Of a stretch of 47,377 nt of DNA, positions 28,246 to 36,259 are shown piece by piece. How positions within the stretch are numbered: position 1 is the first letter of the stretch; the number at the start of each line of letters is the position of its first letter. Origin of the DNA: Acidobacteriota bacterium (GTDB lineage: Bacteria; Pseudomonadota; Alphaproteobacteria; Acetobacterales; Acetobacteraceae); contig CAJCIS010000151.1 in the NCBI GenBank assembly GCA_903970435.1, positions 1 through 47,377 on the forward strand, read 5' to 3'. Position numbers and translations under genes: made by a program. Under the pieces are notes generated by a model that saw nothing but the letters and a program-made list of their open reading frames with translations, ran no database searches and was not told where the DNA came from.

Positions 28246-28563
28246 TCAATCCTGTGCCCCGCCGGCCGCAGCGGCAAAGGCTGCCTGCTTCTCCGGTCCC
28301 GCTTGTGTCTGGTAGGCGGCCTGCCAATCCTTGTAAGGCATGCCATAAATGATTTCACGGGCATCGAGATCGGCGATCTCAATCCCCTCGGCAGCGGCCG
28401 CTTCACGATACCAGCGGCTCAGGCAATTCCGGCAGAAGCCAGCCAGGTTCATGAGGTCGATATTCTGTACATCCGTTCGCTCGCGAAGATGTGCCACCAG
28501 CCGGCGAAAGGTCGCAGCCTCCATTTCAACGCGCGTCGGGTCGTCCAGATGTGGGATGGTCAT
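28246..28563 (-). CDS. DUF1244 family protein
   Basis: 105 residues. It matches the alphaproteobacterial DUF1244 family in the segment AATFRRLVAHLRERTDVQNI, then the Cys pair in LAGFCRNCLSRWYREAAAAEG and the block AREIIYGMPYKDWQAAYQ. The function is unknown to me. The C-terminal 15 residues are Ala-rich and poorly conserved. ATG at 28563 has AGGGGAGC 5-6 bases upstream. It lies 57 bp upstream of gapR on the same strand and may share its transcript. Confidence 0.88.
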   Translation of the reverse strand: MTIPHLDDPTRVEMEAATFRRLVAHLRERTDVQNIDLMNLAGFCRNCLSRWYREAAAAEGIEIADLDAREIIYGMPYKDWQAAYQTQAGPEKQAAFAAAAGGAQD

Positions 28564-28593
28564 GTTTGCTCCCCTGAATGAGGTCGGCCAAGG

Positions 28594-28640
28594 CAGGAAG
28601 TATTTCTTTTTTGAAAAAAAGAAACAAAAAACTTTTATTT
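28594..28640 (-). repeat. Family A palindromic unit abutting the glycerate kinase remnant
   Basis: On the minus strand it reads AAATAAAAGTTTTTTGTTTC, then the hairpin TTTCTTTTTTTCAAAAAAGAAA and TACTTCC. It sits between the 5' ends of the DUF1244 gene and the glycerate kinase frame. The first possible start codon of the latter (TTG at 28639) is inside its edge. Confidence 0.8.
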
Positions 28641-29841
28641 GATTCGGACTCGACCTTATCAACGGAATGAGGCCGAAAAGCTCCCGGAAAAACCTGCCGG
28701 GCGCTGTATCGTAGTGGGCGCAGGAAAGGCTTCCGCGCTGATGGCGCAGGTATTGGACCGTGCGTGGCCCGACGTGGCGCTGTCCGGCGTGGTCGTTACC
28801 CGCTACGGCCACGCCGTTCCGGCGGGCCGAATTTCGGTGTTGCAGGCCGGTCATCCGGTGCCGGACGCGGCGAGCGAACGCGTCGCCCGCCTCATTCTCT
28901 CCCTTGCCTCTGGCCTGGGTCCGGACGACCTCGTGATCGCCTTCATGTCCGGCGGCGGGTCTGCCGTCATGGCCCTTCCGGCGGCCGGACTCAGCCTGGT
29001 CGACAAGCAGGCTATTACGCGGCAGTTGCTGCACAGCGGCGCCGGTATTGCCGACATCAATGCCGTGCGGCGCCGGCTTTCCGCCATCACGGGGCGCCAC
29101 CTGGCGGAAGCCGCAGCCCCGGCTCGCGTGGTGACGCTCGCCATCAGCGATGTGCCCGGCGACGATCCGTCCACGATCGCAAGTGGGCCGACAATGCAGG
29201 ACACCATGCGCGGCGAAGCGGTCGACGAAACCTTGCAGCGATATGGGATCACAGTTCCCGCCGCCGCGGCGGCTGCACTGGCGCGTTCTCCGCCAAGCTG
29301 CCGCACGCGGAATTTCGTCTCATTGCCAGTCCGGCCATGGCCCTGCAGGCAGCGGCCGCGGCGGCACAGAGTTCGGGCATCCTTCCGCTCGTGCTTGGCG
29401 ACGCGCTGGAGGGCGAGGCACGCGAAGCCGGCCGCCTGCTGGCTGGAATGGCGCGCGGTTGTCGCGTACACGCCACACCGGCCAGGCCGCCCTGCGTGTT
29501 ACTGTCGGGCGGCGAGACCACCGTCACGATCGACGGCGCTGCTGTGGGTCGCGGCGGCCGCAACACCGAACTGCTCGCTGCCATGGCGCTGCAACCTGAC
29601 GGCGCCGCTGGTATCTGGGCCCTCGCAGCGGACACCGATGGCATCGACGGCACCGAGGACGCCGCCGGCGCCACGATCGATCCCTTCACGTTGGCGCGGG
29701 CGCAGGCGGCCGGGCTCGATGTCCGGGCGATGCTCGACCAGCACAACACCTACAGTCTTTTCGCAGCCCTGGATAACCTGGTGGTGACCGGCCCCACGCT
29801 GACCAATGTGAATGATTTTTCGTGCGATCCTGATTACCTAA
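28639..29841 (+). pseudogene. Glycerate 2-kinase (MOFRL type), 5'-truncated and frameshifted
   Basis: Family sequence is spread over two frames. The first frame gives GRCIVVGAGKASALMAQVLD, VIAFMSGGGSAVMALPAAG, ISDVPGDDPSTIASGP. Near 29285 the similarity moves to another frame (one base lost): FSAKLPHAEFRLIASPAMAL, GDALEGEAREAG, CVLLSGGETTVTI, ADTDGIDGTEDAAGA. After the run of five T at 29816-29820 it returns to the first frame to give the expected end NVNDFRAILIT. The N-terminal helix before LPEKPAGR is missing; the frame starts at a repeat unit. The intact enzyme would make 2-phosphoglycerate, two steps from pyk next door. Two single-base sequencing errors could explain the shifts but not the missing 5' end. 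Confidence 0.75.
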
Positions 29842-29863
29842 TGCAGCAAGACGAGGAGCCGCC

Positions 29864-31297
29864 ATGTCGGCCGAACACCGGCTGCGCCGATATCGCCGCA
29901 CGAAGATCGTGGCTACACTCGGGCCGGCAAGTTCGAGCGCGGATATGATCGAACGGCTGTTTCGTTCCGGTGCTGACGTGTTCCGCTTGAATTTTTCTCA
30001 TGGCAGCCACGAGGATCACGCCGCACGCATAGCCATTGTGCGTGCGCTGGAAAAATCGTCCGGCCGCCCGATCGGTATCCTGGCTGACGTGCAGGGACCC
30101 AAGCTGCGGATAGGCCGTTTCGCAGGCGGCAGGGTGCATCTCGGCCAGGGGCAAGAATTCCGTCTCGACATGGATCCTTCACCCGGCAATGCCCGTCGTG
30201 TGCAAATGCCGCACCGGGAAATCTTGGCGGCTGCCGCGCCGGGGACAACCTTGCTGCTGGATGACGGCAAGTTGCGACTCCGCGTCGCCCACAGCCGGTG
30301 CGATCATTTGCTTTGTGAAGTCATGACCGGGGGCGCCCTGTCGGATCGCAAGGGAGTCAATGTACCCGATATTGTGCTGGACATTCCCGCCCTGACAGAG
30401 AAGGACCGGGCGGATCTGGGTTTTGCCCTTGAGCACGGCGTCGATTTTGTCGGCCTTAGTTTTGTGCAGCGCCCGGCCGATGTCGCCGAAGCCCGCGAGA
30501 TTGCCGCGGGACGCGCCTGGATCGTGGCGAAGATTGAAAAACCGCAGGCGCTGGATCAGCTCGATGCGGTGCTGGATCTTGCCGATGCCGCGATGGTTGC
30601 ACGCGGAGATCTCGGCGTGGAACTTCCGCCAGAGGAAGTTCCGCTGGCGCAGAAACGAATAGTCCGCGCCATGCGGGCCCGCGGCAAACCCGTTATCGTT
30701 GCCACCCAAATGCTTGAAAGCATGATCAACGCCCCTGCCCCCACCCGCGCGGAAGCCAGCGACGTTGCCGCAGCCGTGTTCGACGGTGCGGACGCTGTGA
30801 TGCTTTCGGCCGAAACGGCCGCAGGCCAGTATCCGGTGGAGGCGGTCGACATGATGGACCGTATCGTCACCCGCATGGAACGTGACGAGGATTGGCGCCA
30901 TTTGACCGACGCGGGCCGGCCTGGCGCGGAGCCGTCCGTTTCGGGCGCGATCGCCGCGGCCGCCTGCCAGGTCGCCCGCACGGTAGGCGCCCGCGCCGTC
31001 GTCGCCTTCACGACCAGCGGCAGCACTGCGCTTCGCGTTTCACGCGACCGCCCGGTGCCGCCGATCATGGCTTTGGTGACAGACACAGCGGTCGCACGAC
31101 GCCTCGCGCTCGCGTGGGGCGTCCATGCGGTTGTCACGGAGAACGCACACGGAATGAGCGACGCGGTCATACGCGGAACCAAACTGGCGCGGGAGGAAGG
31201 ATTCGCGCGCGCCGGAGAGGTGATCGTTGTTGTGGGCGGCATTCCGTTCGGCCAGGCCGGAACGACAAACTCCTTGCGGGTCGTAACGGTAAAGTAG
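29864..31297 (+). CDS. pyk: Pyruvate kinase
   Basis: 477 residues, full length. It converts phosphoenolpyruvate and ADP to pyruvate and ATP. Landmarks are RRTKIVATLGPASSS, FRLNFSHGSHEDH, ILADVQGPKLRIG, the catalytic lysine in AKIEKPQALD, the metal-binding MVARGDLGVELP, and KPVIVATQMLESMI, then GADAVMLSAETAAGQYP. The C-terminal regulatory domain is present. ATG at 29864 has GAGGAG just upstream. It follows the glycerate kinase frame by 22 bases in what looks like one transcript. Confidence 0.96.
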   Translation: MSAEHRLRRYRRTKIVATLGPASSSADMIERLFRSGADVFRLNFSHGSHEDHAARIAIVRALEKSSGRPIGILADVQGPKLRIGRFAGGRVHLGQGQEFRLDMDPSPGNARRVQMPHREILAAAAPGTTLLLDDGKLRLRVAHSRCDHLLCEVMTGGALSDRKGVNVPDIVLDIPALTEKDRADLGFALEHGVDFVGLSFVQRPADVAEAREIAAGRAWIVAKIEKPQALDQLDAVLDLADAAMVARGDLGVELPPEEVPLAQKRIVRAMRARGKPVIVATQMLESMINAPAPTRAEASDVAAAVFDGADAVMLSAETAAGQYPVEAVDMMDRIVTRMERDEDWRHLTDAGRPGAEPSVSGAIAAAACQVARTVGARAVVAFTTSGSTALRVSRDRPVPPIMALVTDTAVARRLALAWGVHAVVTENAHGMSDAVIRGTKLAREEGFARAGEVIVVVGGIPFGQAGTTNSLRVVTVK

Positions 31298-31310
31298 TCC
31301 ATTCCTATCT

Positions 31311-31367
31311 GTTACGGCCAAACACAAAAGTTTTTTGGTGCTTTTTTTCAAAAAAGAACTGCTTCCC
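31311..31367 (+). repeat. Family A palindromic unit, single copy
   Basis: The unit reads GTTACGG, AAAAGTTTTTTGG, then CTTTTTTTCAAAAAAG and AACTGCTTCCC. One base (TTC to TGC) breaks the left end of the hairpin. It lies between the converging ends of pyk and petA. Confidence 0.85.
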
Positions 31368-31386
31368 TCGTTCTTTGCCGCAATGG

Positions 31387-32034
31387 TCAGATTTGGACAA
31401 TCGAATTCAGGTCGAAGTCGCTACCGGCCGGATTCTCGCCGATACGGAGCGTCTTTTCGTTAACGACCCGGTAAGGCGGTACCGGCAAGTTGTACGGTGC
31501 CGGGACGCCGGAATAGACACGGCCTGCCAAATCGTACTTGGAACCATGGCAGGGACACAAATATCCACCCGGCCAGTTCGGCTGCGGGTCCGTGGCGCTT
31601 GGATTGGGGTAGAACACCGGCACGCAGCCCAGATGGGTGCAAATCCCCACCAGCACGGCGATTTCCGGGTTGACGCTGCGATGCCAGTTGTTCGCGTAGG
31701 GCGGCTGCTGGAGCACGGTGGAATTCGGGTCGGACAAAATGTGCAAGAGCGAGGGCGACTGCAGTGTCTTCAGTGCTTCGGGCGTGCGGCGGACCAACAG
31801 GATAGGTTTGCCACGCCACATCACGACGATCTGCTGGCCGGGCGCGACCTTGCTGATGTCCACCTCGATCGGCTCGCCGGCGGCCAGCGTATCCGCAGCG
31901 GGCTCCATGCTGTCGATGAAGGGCCAGGCTATGGCGCCCGCACCCACCGCGGCACCAGCAAGCGCCAGAAGGGTGAGGAAGTCGCGGCGGGTCGCGCCGT
32001 CGGCGTGTGGATCGGCGTGGGCGGTGGTGGACAT
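31387..32034 (-). CDS. petA: Ubiquinol-cytochrome c reductase Rieske iron-sulfur subunit
   Basis: 215 residues. The [2Fe-2S] protein of the cytochrome bc1 complex, anchored in the inner membrane with its cluster domain on the periplasmic side. An N-terminal twin-arginine element ([20 protein letters not shown]) provides both the Tat signal and the anchor. The cluster ligands are in CTHLGC (132-137) and CPCHGS (160-165), with the disulphide cysteines included. ATG at 32034 has GAAAGG upstream. Normally petA is followed by petB and petC; here its 3' end meets a repeat unit and then the converging pyk, so the rest of the complex must be encoded elsewhere. Confidence 0.94.
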   Translation of the reverse strand: MSTTAHADPHADGATRRDFLTLLALAGAAVGAGAIAWPFIDSMEPAADTLAAGEPIEVDISKVAPGQQIVVMWRGKPILLVRRTPEALKTLQSPSLLHILSDPNSTVLQQPPYANNWHRSVNPEIAVLVGICTHLGCVPVFYPNPSATDPQPNWPGGYLCPCHGSKYDLAGRVYSGVPAPYNLPVPPYRVVNEKTLRIGENPAGSDFDLNSIVQI

Positions 32035-32300
32035 GACGAACCTTTCGGACGGTCGGCGTTTGCTGCGTCTGCTCAATGCCGCGAAGCGCCGGATTTGAAA
32101 AGCCTCTCAGCCTAAGGTCGGGTGTATTTGAGGCATGCGCGGCTGGTGGCTGTTGCCCCGCGGATCGCTTTGCCGCCCCGGCGCTGGTCCTCATCCCTTT
32201 GTTCTTGTTCACTAAATTTTTTGTGGATGTGCCCGAAGCGCGGTAGGTGGGTGGAGACAGCGGTGCTCCCCCGTCGTCTTCCCCGACATAGACCGTCGTA
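32035..32300. other. 266-bp gap upstream of petA
   Basis: The longest stretch without a gene apart from the folB-uvrC gap. It should carry the petA promoter on the minus strand and the end of the GMC gene's transcript. An AT-rich patch (about 32200-32217, ACTAAATTTTTTGTGG on the plus strand) is the only base-composition feature. I see no convincing promoter boxes, hairpin terminator or small gene. Confidence 0.5.
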
Positions 32301-34004
32301 TCAGACCAGAAGCGCGGCGCGGTCCGAAGCCATTTGCACCGAAGGCATCCCACGTGCGCGCAAGCTTGGCTTGAGGTGATCGGCGAGCCGTAGCGCGAGG
32401 GCCAGGATTGTGAGCGTCGGATTGGCTTGGCTTGACGTGGCGAACACCGCGCCCCCCGCCACATACAGATTGTCTACGTCGTGCACCCGACAATTTGCGT
32501 CCACGACACCCGTCTGGGGCGACTCGGACATACGGGCGGTGCCAAGGTGATGACCGCCATATGCGCCTTCGCGCTGGAGACTTGCCTCGACCTCGCCACA
32601 ATCGAAGGCGAGCTTGCCGTGTCCACCGGCCGCCAGCGCCCCGGCCATCAGCCCCATCCCGACACTGACGGTACGCAGGTCTTCGGGCCGGCAATGCCAG
32701 TCGATGCGCAGTTGCGGCGTGCCGAACAAGTCGGCGGTACGCGCCAGCCCCACCCTGCTTTCGGCGTTCGGCAGTTGCTCGGCGTGCACATCAAGGGTGA
32801 ACGGGCCTACCCTGGGTGCAATGATAATGGATGGATATTTTCGCGCCGCGAGGAAGCGGCGGCGCAGACTGTGCCCGGCAAACCGAGCCGCGCCGAACGG
32901 ATCAGCGGCGACATTTCGCACATGCGGCCAAATCCCCGGCATTGTCTTTGCGATATCCAAACGTCGCGTGTATTCGTAAGGCAGCAGGCGGCGGCCAAGA
33001 AAAAGCGCCGATAAAGCCCCCGTATGATGGGACGGCTCGGCCGGTGAGGGATGGTGCAGCCGCGCAATGATATTGCCGATACGGTGCGCTTGTTGAGCCC
33101 AGGGCTCTATCGTCAGGCGGCGGCGGCAATAGACGCCGTCGGCACCCTGTTCGTATCCATGCCAGGGGGCGCGGCCTGCCGCGGGCGTAAATTGTCCTAA
33201 CGTGGCGGCGAGGTGGCACATATAATATCGCCCAACCACGTCATGCGCATTGCCGACGCCCGCGGCAATTTGCGACCGACTGGCCAGGAGCAGGCGTGGT
33301 ACTTCCAAGCCGCCACTCGCCAGTACAAAAGCGCGTGCCCGCACTTGCAGAAATTGCCGCCGGCGCGTCACAACATCCAGATGCGTCACACCGCGGAGGT
33401 TGGGTGCCAGCGCAATATTAGTGCAAGTCGCGTACAAAAGAACTTGAATGCGGGTTTCCCTGGCAAGTTGCCGCATGTTTGTGGTGCCAAAATCGGTCGG
33501 GCAACTGAACCGCTCGATATGGTCAGTGGAAATTGCAGACGAGGCAAACCGATCGAACATCGGGCGCATGCCACCTGGCAGCGCGGTTCTGGCTGAATAG
33601 TCGTAACTGCCAAGTTCAGCCGGCGCATGGGCTTGCCGCCAGAATGGCACCAGAGTTTCGTAGGTTATTGGCCAACCGGATGGTATGTCGAGCCAGGGCC
33701 GCGGCTCAAAATCGATCCTGTCGAACGGCACGCAACGTCCACCCCAGATCGTGCTGGAGCCTCCAAGTCCTCTGCGCCTGTAGGTATCGGCGGGTGGGTG
33801 CATTTCCGGATTGGCAACCTCACCTGCGCACAAAGCCTGGCTCGCTGCGTCCGGTCGCAACCCGCCTGATTCGAGAACGATCACATGCGCACCACTCTCG
33901 GACGCGCGGCGCGCGATGACGATCCCAGCGGGCCCGGCGCCCACAATGCAGAGATCGCACTCCAGAATATCATGGGCCGCTAATTCATCCACGCTCACGA
34001 TCAT
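32301..34004 (-). CDS. GMC-family oxidoreductase of the exopolysaccharide locus
   Basis: 567 residues. The FAD-binding start is CIVGAGPAGIVIARRASESG, followed by LGGSSTIWGGRC (GMC loop), and the C-terminal half holds the active-site GGHHLGTARMS and the last FAD contact NLYVAGGAVFATSS followed by ANPTLTI. GMC enzymes oxidise alcohols or sugars. No signal peptide is visible. Its start overlaps the stop of the upstream glycosyltransferase by ATGA, which ties it to polysaccharide synthesis; oxidation of a sugar residue is an inference. Substrate unknown. Confidence 0.88.
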   Translation of the reverse strand: MIVSVDELAAHDILECDLCIVGAGPAGIVIARRASESGAHVIVLESGGLRPDAASQALCAGEVANPEMHPPADTYRRRGLGGSSTIWGGRCVPFDRIDFEPRPWLDIPSGWPITYETLVPFWRQAHAPAELGSYDYSARTALPGGMRPMFDRFASSAISTDHIERFSCPTDFGTTNMRQLARETRIQVLLYATCTNIALAPNLRGVTHLDVVTRRRQFLQVRARAFVLASGGLEVPRLLLASRSQIAAGVGNAHDVVGRYYMCHLAATLGQFTPAAGRAPWHGYEQGADGVYCRRRLTIEPWAQQAHRIGNIIARLHHPSPAEPSHHTGALSALFLGRRLLPYEYTRRLDIAKTMPGIWPHVRNVAADPFGAARFAGHSLRRRFLAARKYPSIIIAPRVGPFTLDVHAEQLPNAESRVGLARTADLFGTPQLRIDWHCRPEDLRTVSVGMGLMAGALAAGGHGKLAFDCGEVEASLQREGAYGGHHLGTARMSESPQTGVVDANCRVHDVDNLYVAGGAVFATSSQANPTLTILALALRLADHLKPSLRARGMPSVQMASDRAALLV

Positions 34005-35161
34005 CTGGCGGCGCTGCCAAGCTGTGCATAGACCTTGGCCATTGCCTCGACAAAACTTTCCATCGCAAAGCGCTGATAATAAAGGTGCTTGGCATTTTGA
34101 CCAATCTGCTTTGCTAACAGAGGCTCGTTCATGAGGAGCGTGAGTGCCGCCGACAACGCAGCGCGGTCGCCGGGCGCCACGAGCAGGGCGTCGTGGCCAT
34201 CGGTAAATACGTCGGGTATCGCACCTACCCGCGTTGCAATGACCGGCACCGATACACTGGCGGCCTCGAGCAGCACCAGTGGCAGCGCCTCGTGATACGA
34301 CGGGAGCGCCAATGCATCAGCTTGCGAGAGCAGAGTTGTCGCAGCCGAACGGTCGAGCCAACCCAGGAATTGCACTTTTTGCCCAATTCCGAGATCTTGC
34401 GCCAAGGCAACAAGAGGTGCGGAATCACCACCGCCGCCCACCGACAGCCGCCAGTCCGGCAATCCGGAACAGCCACTCGCCTCCATATGCGCCAGGGCAA
34501 ATAGCAGGTCCGGCAGCCCCTTGCGGGCCAAGAGGTTCCCCAGGAAAACGAGGGAAAACCCGTCGGCGCGCTGATTGGTGGACTCAACTTCAGGTGGTGG
34601 CACACCGTTATGAATAACTATGATTCGCGACGGAGCTACACCAAGTTTGTCAACCAGCCAATCTCGCCAAAGTGGACCGAGAACGATGCATGTCCGGGCG
34701 CGGCGAAATACGAGTGCCGTCAGGGACTGGGCCATTCTGGGTAATTTTTCGTGGCAACCGATGATGTCCGACGCATGCAGATGGAGGATCGTTGGAATGC
34801 CCAGCCCATGTGCGACCATAAGCAAGAACCCCTTGCGCGCAACGCTACCGCCTTCGCCAAAATTCAAATGAACGATGACAGGAGAAGTGGTGACTGCGAC
34901 TTGCAGTATCCTGGCTGCGGCCCTCACCATATGCCAGCCAGATGCAAGCGCGTTCCCACTGCCGCGTGATTCGAGGATTTCGAATTGCACCCCGGCTTGC
35001 GGGCCGTATGCGGACAGATAGGCCATGATACGTCCCATACCCCCACCGCGCGGGGCGTAAGGTGCCACAAGCAGGACACGCGGCATGCTTCGCGCCGCAC
35101 CCGCGTTGGTGCCGCGCTGAATGGGAAGGTCGACCATTTCGTATGTGCTGGCCATCGGCAT
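34001..35161 (-). CDS. GT4-family glycosyltransferase
   Basis: 386 residues, GT-B fold. The N-terminal domain begins at about residue 25 with RVLLVAPYAPRGGGMGRIM. In the C-terminal domain VFLGNLLARKGLPDLLFAL, KVQFLGWLDR and the donor-binding EX7E motif in SYHEALPLVLLEAASVSVPV are typical of retaining GT4 enzymes. It should add a sugar to the lipid-linked repeat unit on the cytosolic face. ATG at 35161 is the furthest start; 35155 or a later ATG near RVLLV are possible. It diverges from the epimerase-Wzz operon across 72 bp holding the inverted repeat CAACC-CTA-GGTTG (35208-35220). Confidence 0.9.
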   Translation of the reverse strand: MPMASTYEMVDLPIQRGTNAGAARSMPRVLLVAPYAPRGGGMGRIMAYLSAYGPQAGVQFEILESRGSGNALASGWHMVRAAARILQVAVTTSPVIVHLNFGEGGSVARKGFLLMVAHGLGIPTILHLHASDIIGCHEKLPRMAQSLTALVFRRARTCIVLGPLWRDWLVDKLGVAPSRIIVIHNGVPPPEVESTNQRADGFSLVFLGNLLARKGLPDLLFALAHMEASGCSGLPDWRLSVGGGGDSAPLVALAQDLGIGQKVQFLGWLDRSAATTLLSQADALALPSYHEALPLVLLEAASVSVPVIATRVGAIPDVFTDGHDALLVAPGDRAALSAALTLLMNEPLLAKQIGQNAKHLYYQRFAMESFVEAMAKVYAQLGSAAR

Positions 35162-35233
35162 CCCGCATAATCCGTTGCCGCAACTAAGAACTTGCGCTAG
35201 GAAGAGTCAACCCTAGGTTGTGAGGTCGGTGAG

Positions 35234-36259
35234 ATGGTCGATGATCGGGTGGCGGTTCTGGGTGCCACAGGTTTTTTGGGTCGGGCGCTGGTGCCGGCGT
35301 TGCTCGCGACCGGCCGAAAAGTGACCATGGTGGCCCGCCGGCGGCCTCCCGTCATACCGGCAGGCGCGCGCTTTGCCGCTTGTGACACAGGCGATGCGCG
35401 CGCTTTGGCAGAAGCGGTCGGCCAGGCCTCACAGGTCGTCAACGCCATGACCGGCACGCCGGCAAATATAGTTCAAACCGCAAAAAATCTGTGCGCAATA
35501 TTGGGTGCCCGGAGCGCGAATGAGGCTACAGTCGGACTGGTTCATGTCAGCAGCCTCGCCGTATTCGGCCAAGCGACGGGCGCTCTCGGGGAAACTACAA
35601 TTCCGGTACCCGCGCGCCATCATGCCTACGCCGTCGCAAAACTGCGGGCCGAGGCGATATTGCTGAATGAGCCCGCGATCGGTGCCGGCTGTGTGGTGCT
35701 ACGGCCAGGCTGCATACTCGGTGCGGGGGCCCCGATTTGGAGCGACCGGATCGGCAGGCTGTTGCTGGCCGAACGGCTCGGTTGGCTTGGTCGGGAAGGG
35801 CGCGGACGATGCAGCATCGTCCATGTCGCCGACGTGGCCAGGGCGGTAGTTGTCGCTTTGAACAGCGGGCGCGGCAATGCGGGCGTGCACCATCTGCTGG
35901 CCCCCGAAGAGCTCAGCTGGAACGAGTTCTTTTCCCGCTACGGTGCCCACCTCGGCGTAGCGTCGTTGCCACGTATCGGGCGGTCGCAGCTCATGGCCGA
36001 AAGCTGGGTTGCGGCACCGCTGGCCAAGCTGCTTGCGCGGCGGTTGGGTCGCGACCCGGACATAATCACGCCTAGCATGCGCCGTCTGTTTCGCAGCCAA
36101 GCCGTGCCAATTTGCTTTCGCGCAAAATTGTTGCCGTCTTCCACTTTCCGCGGGCTGGAGGACGGCCTGGCCGAATCCGCGAGGTCATTGTTCCAAAGCG
36201 AGGGCAGTGCGCCGCAAGGGGGACGCCCGGACATTTCGTCTTGGGCCACCGCCACATGA
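35234..36259 (+). CDS. NAD-dependent epimerase/dehydratase (extended SDR)
   Basis: 341 residues. The cofactor loop is GATGFLGRAL at residues 9-18. The catalytic pair is in HHAYAVAKLRAEAI (YxxxK), with the partner Ser in VHVSSLAVFG. This is the extended-SDR type that modifies sugar nucleotides or lipid-linked sugars. The C-terminal half (SWNEFFSRYGAHLG, RLFRSQAVPICFRAK) fits the same group but does not tell the substrate. Its stop overlaps the Wzz-like gene by ATGA. ATG at 35234 has GAGG about 11 bases upstream. Confidence 0.85.
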   Translation: MVDDRVAVLGATGFLGRALVPALLATGRKVTMVARRRPPVIPAGARFAACDTGDARALAEAVGQASQVVNAMTGTPANIVQTAKNLCAILGARSANEATVGLVHVSSLAVFGQATGALGETTIPVPARHHAYAVAKLRAEAILLNEPAIGAGCVVLRPGCILGAGAPIWSDRIGRLLLAERLGWLGREGRGRCSIVHVADVARAVVVALNSGRGNAGVHHLLAPEELSWNEFFSRYGAHLGVASLPRIGRSQLMAESWVAAPLAKLLARRLGRDPDIITPSMRRLFRSQAVPICFRAKLLPSSTFRGLEDGLAESARSLFQSEGSAPQGGRPDISSWATAT

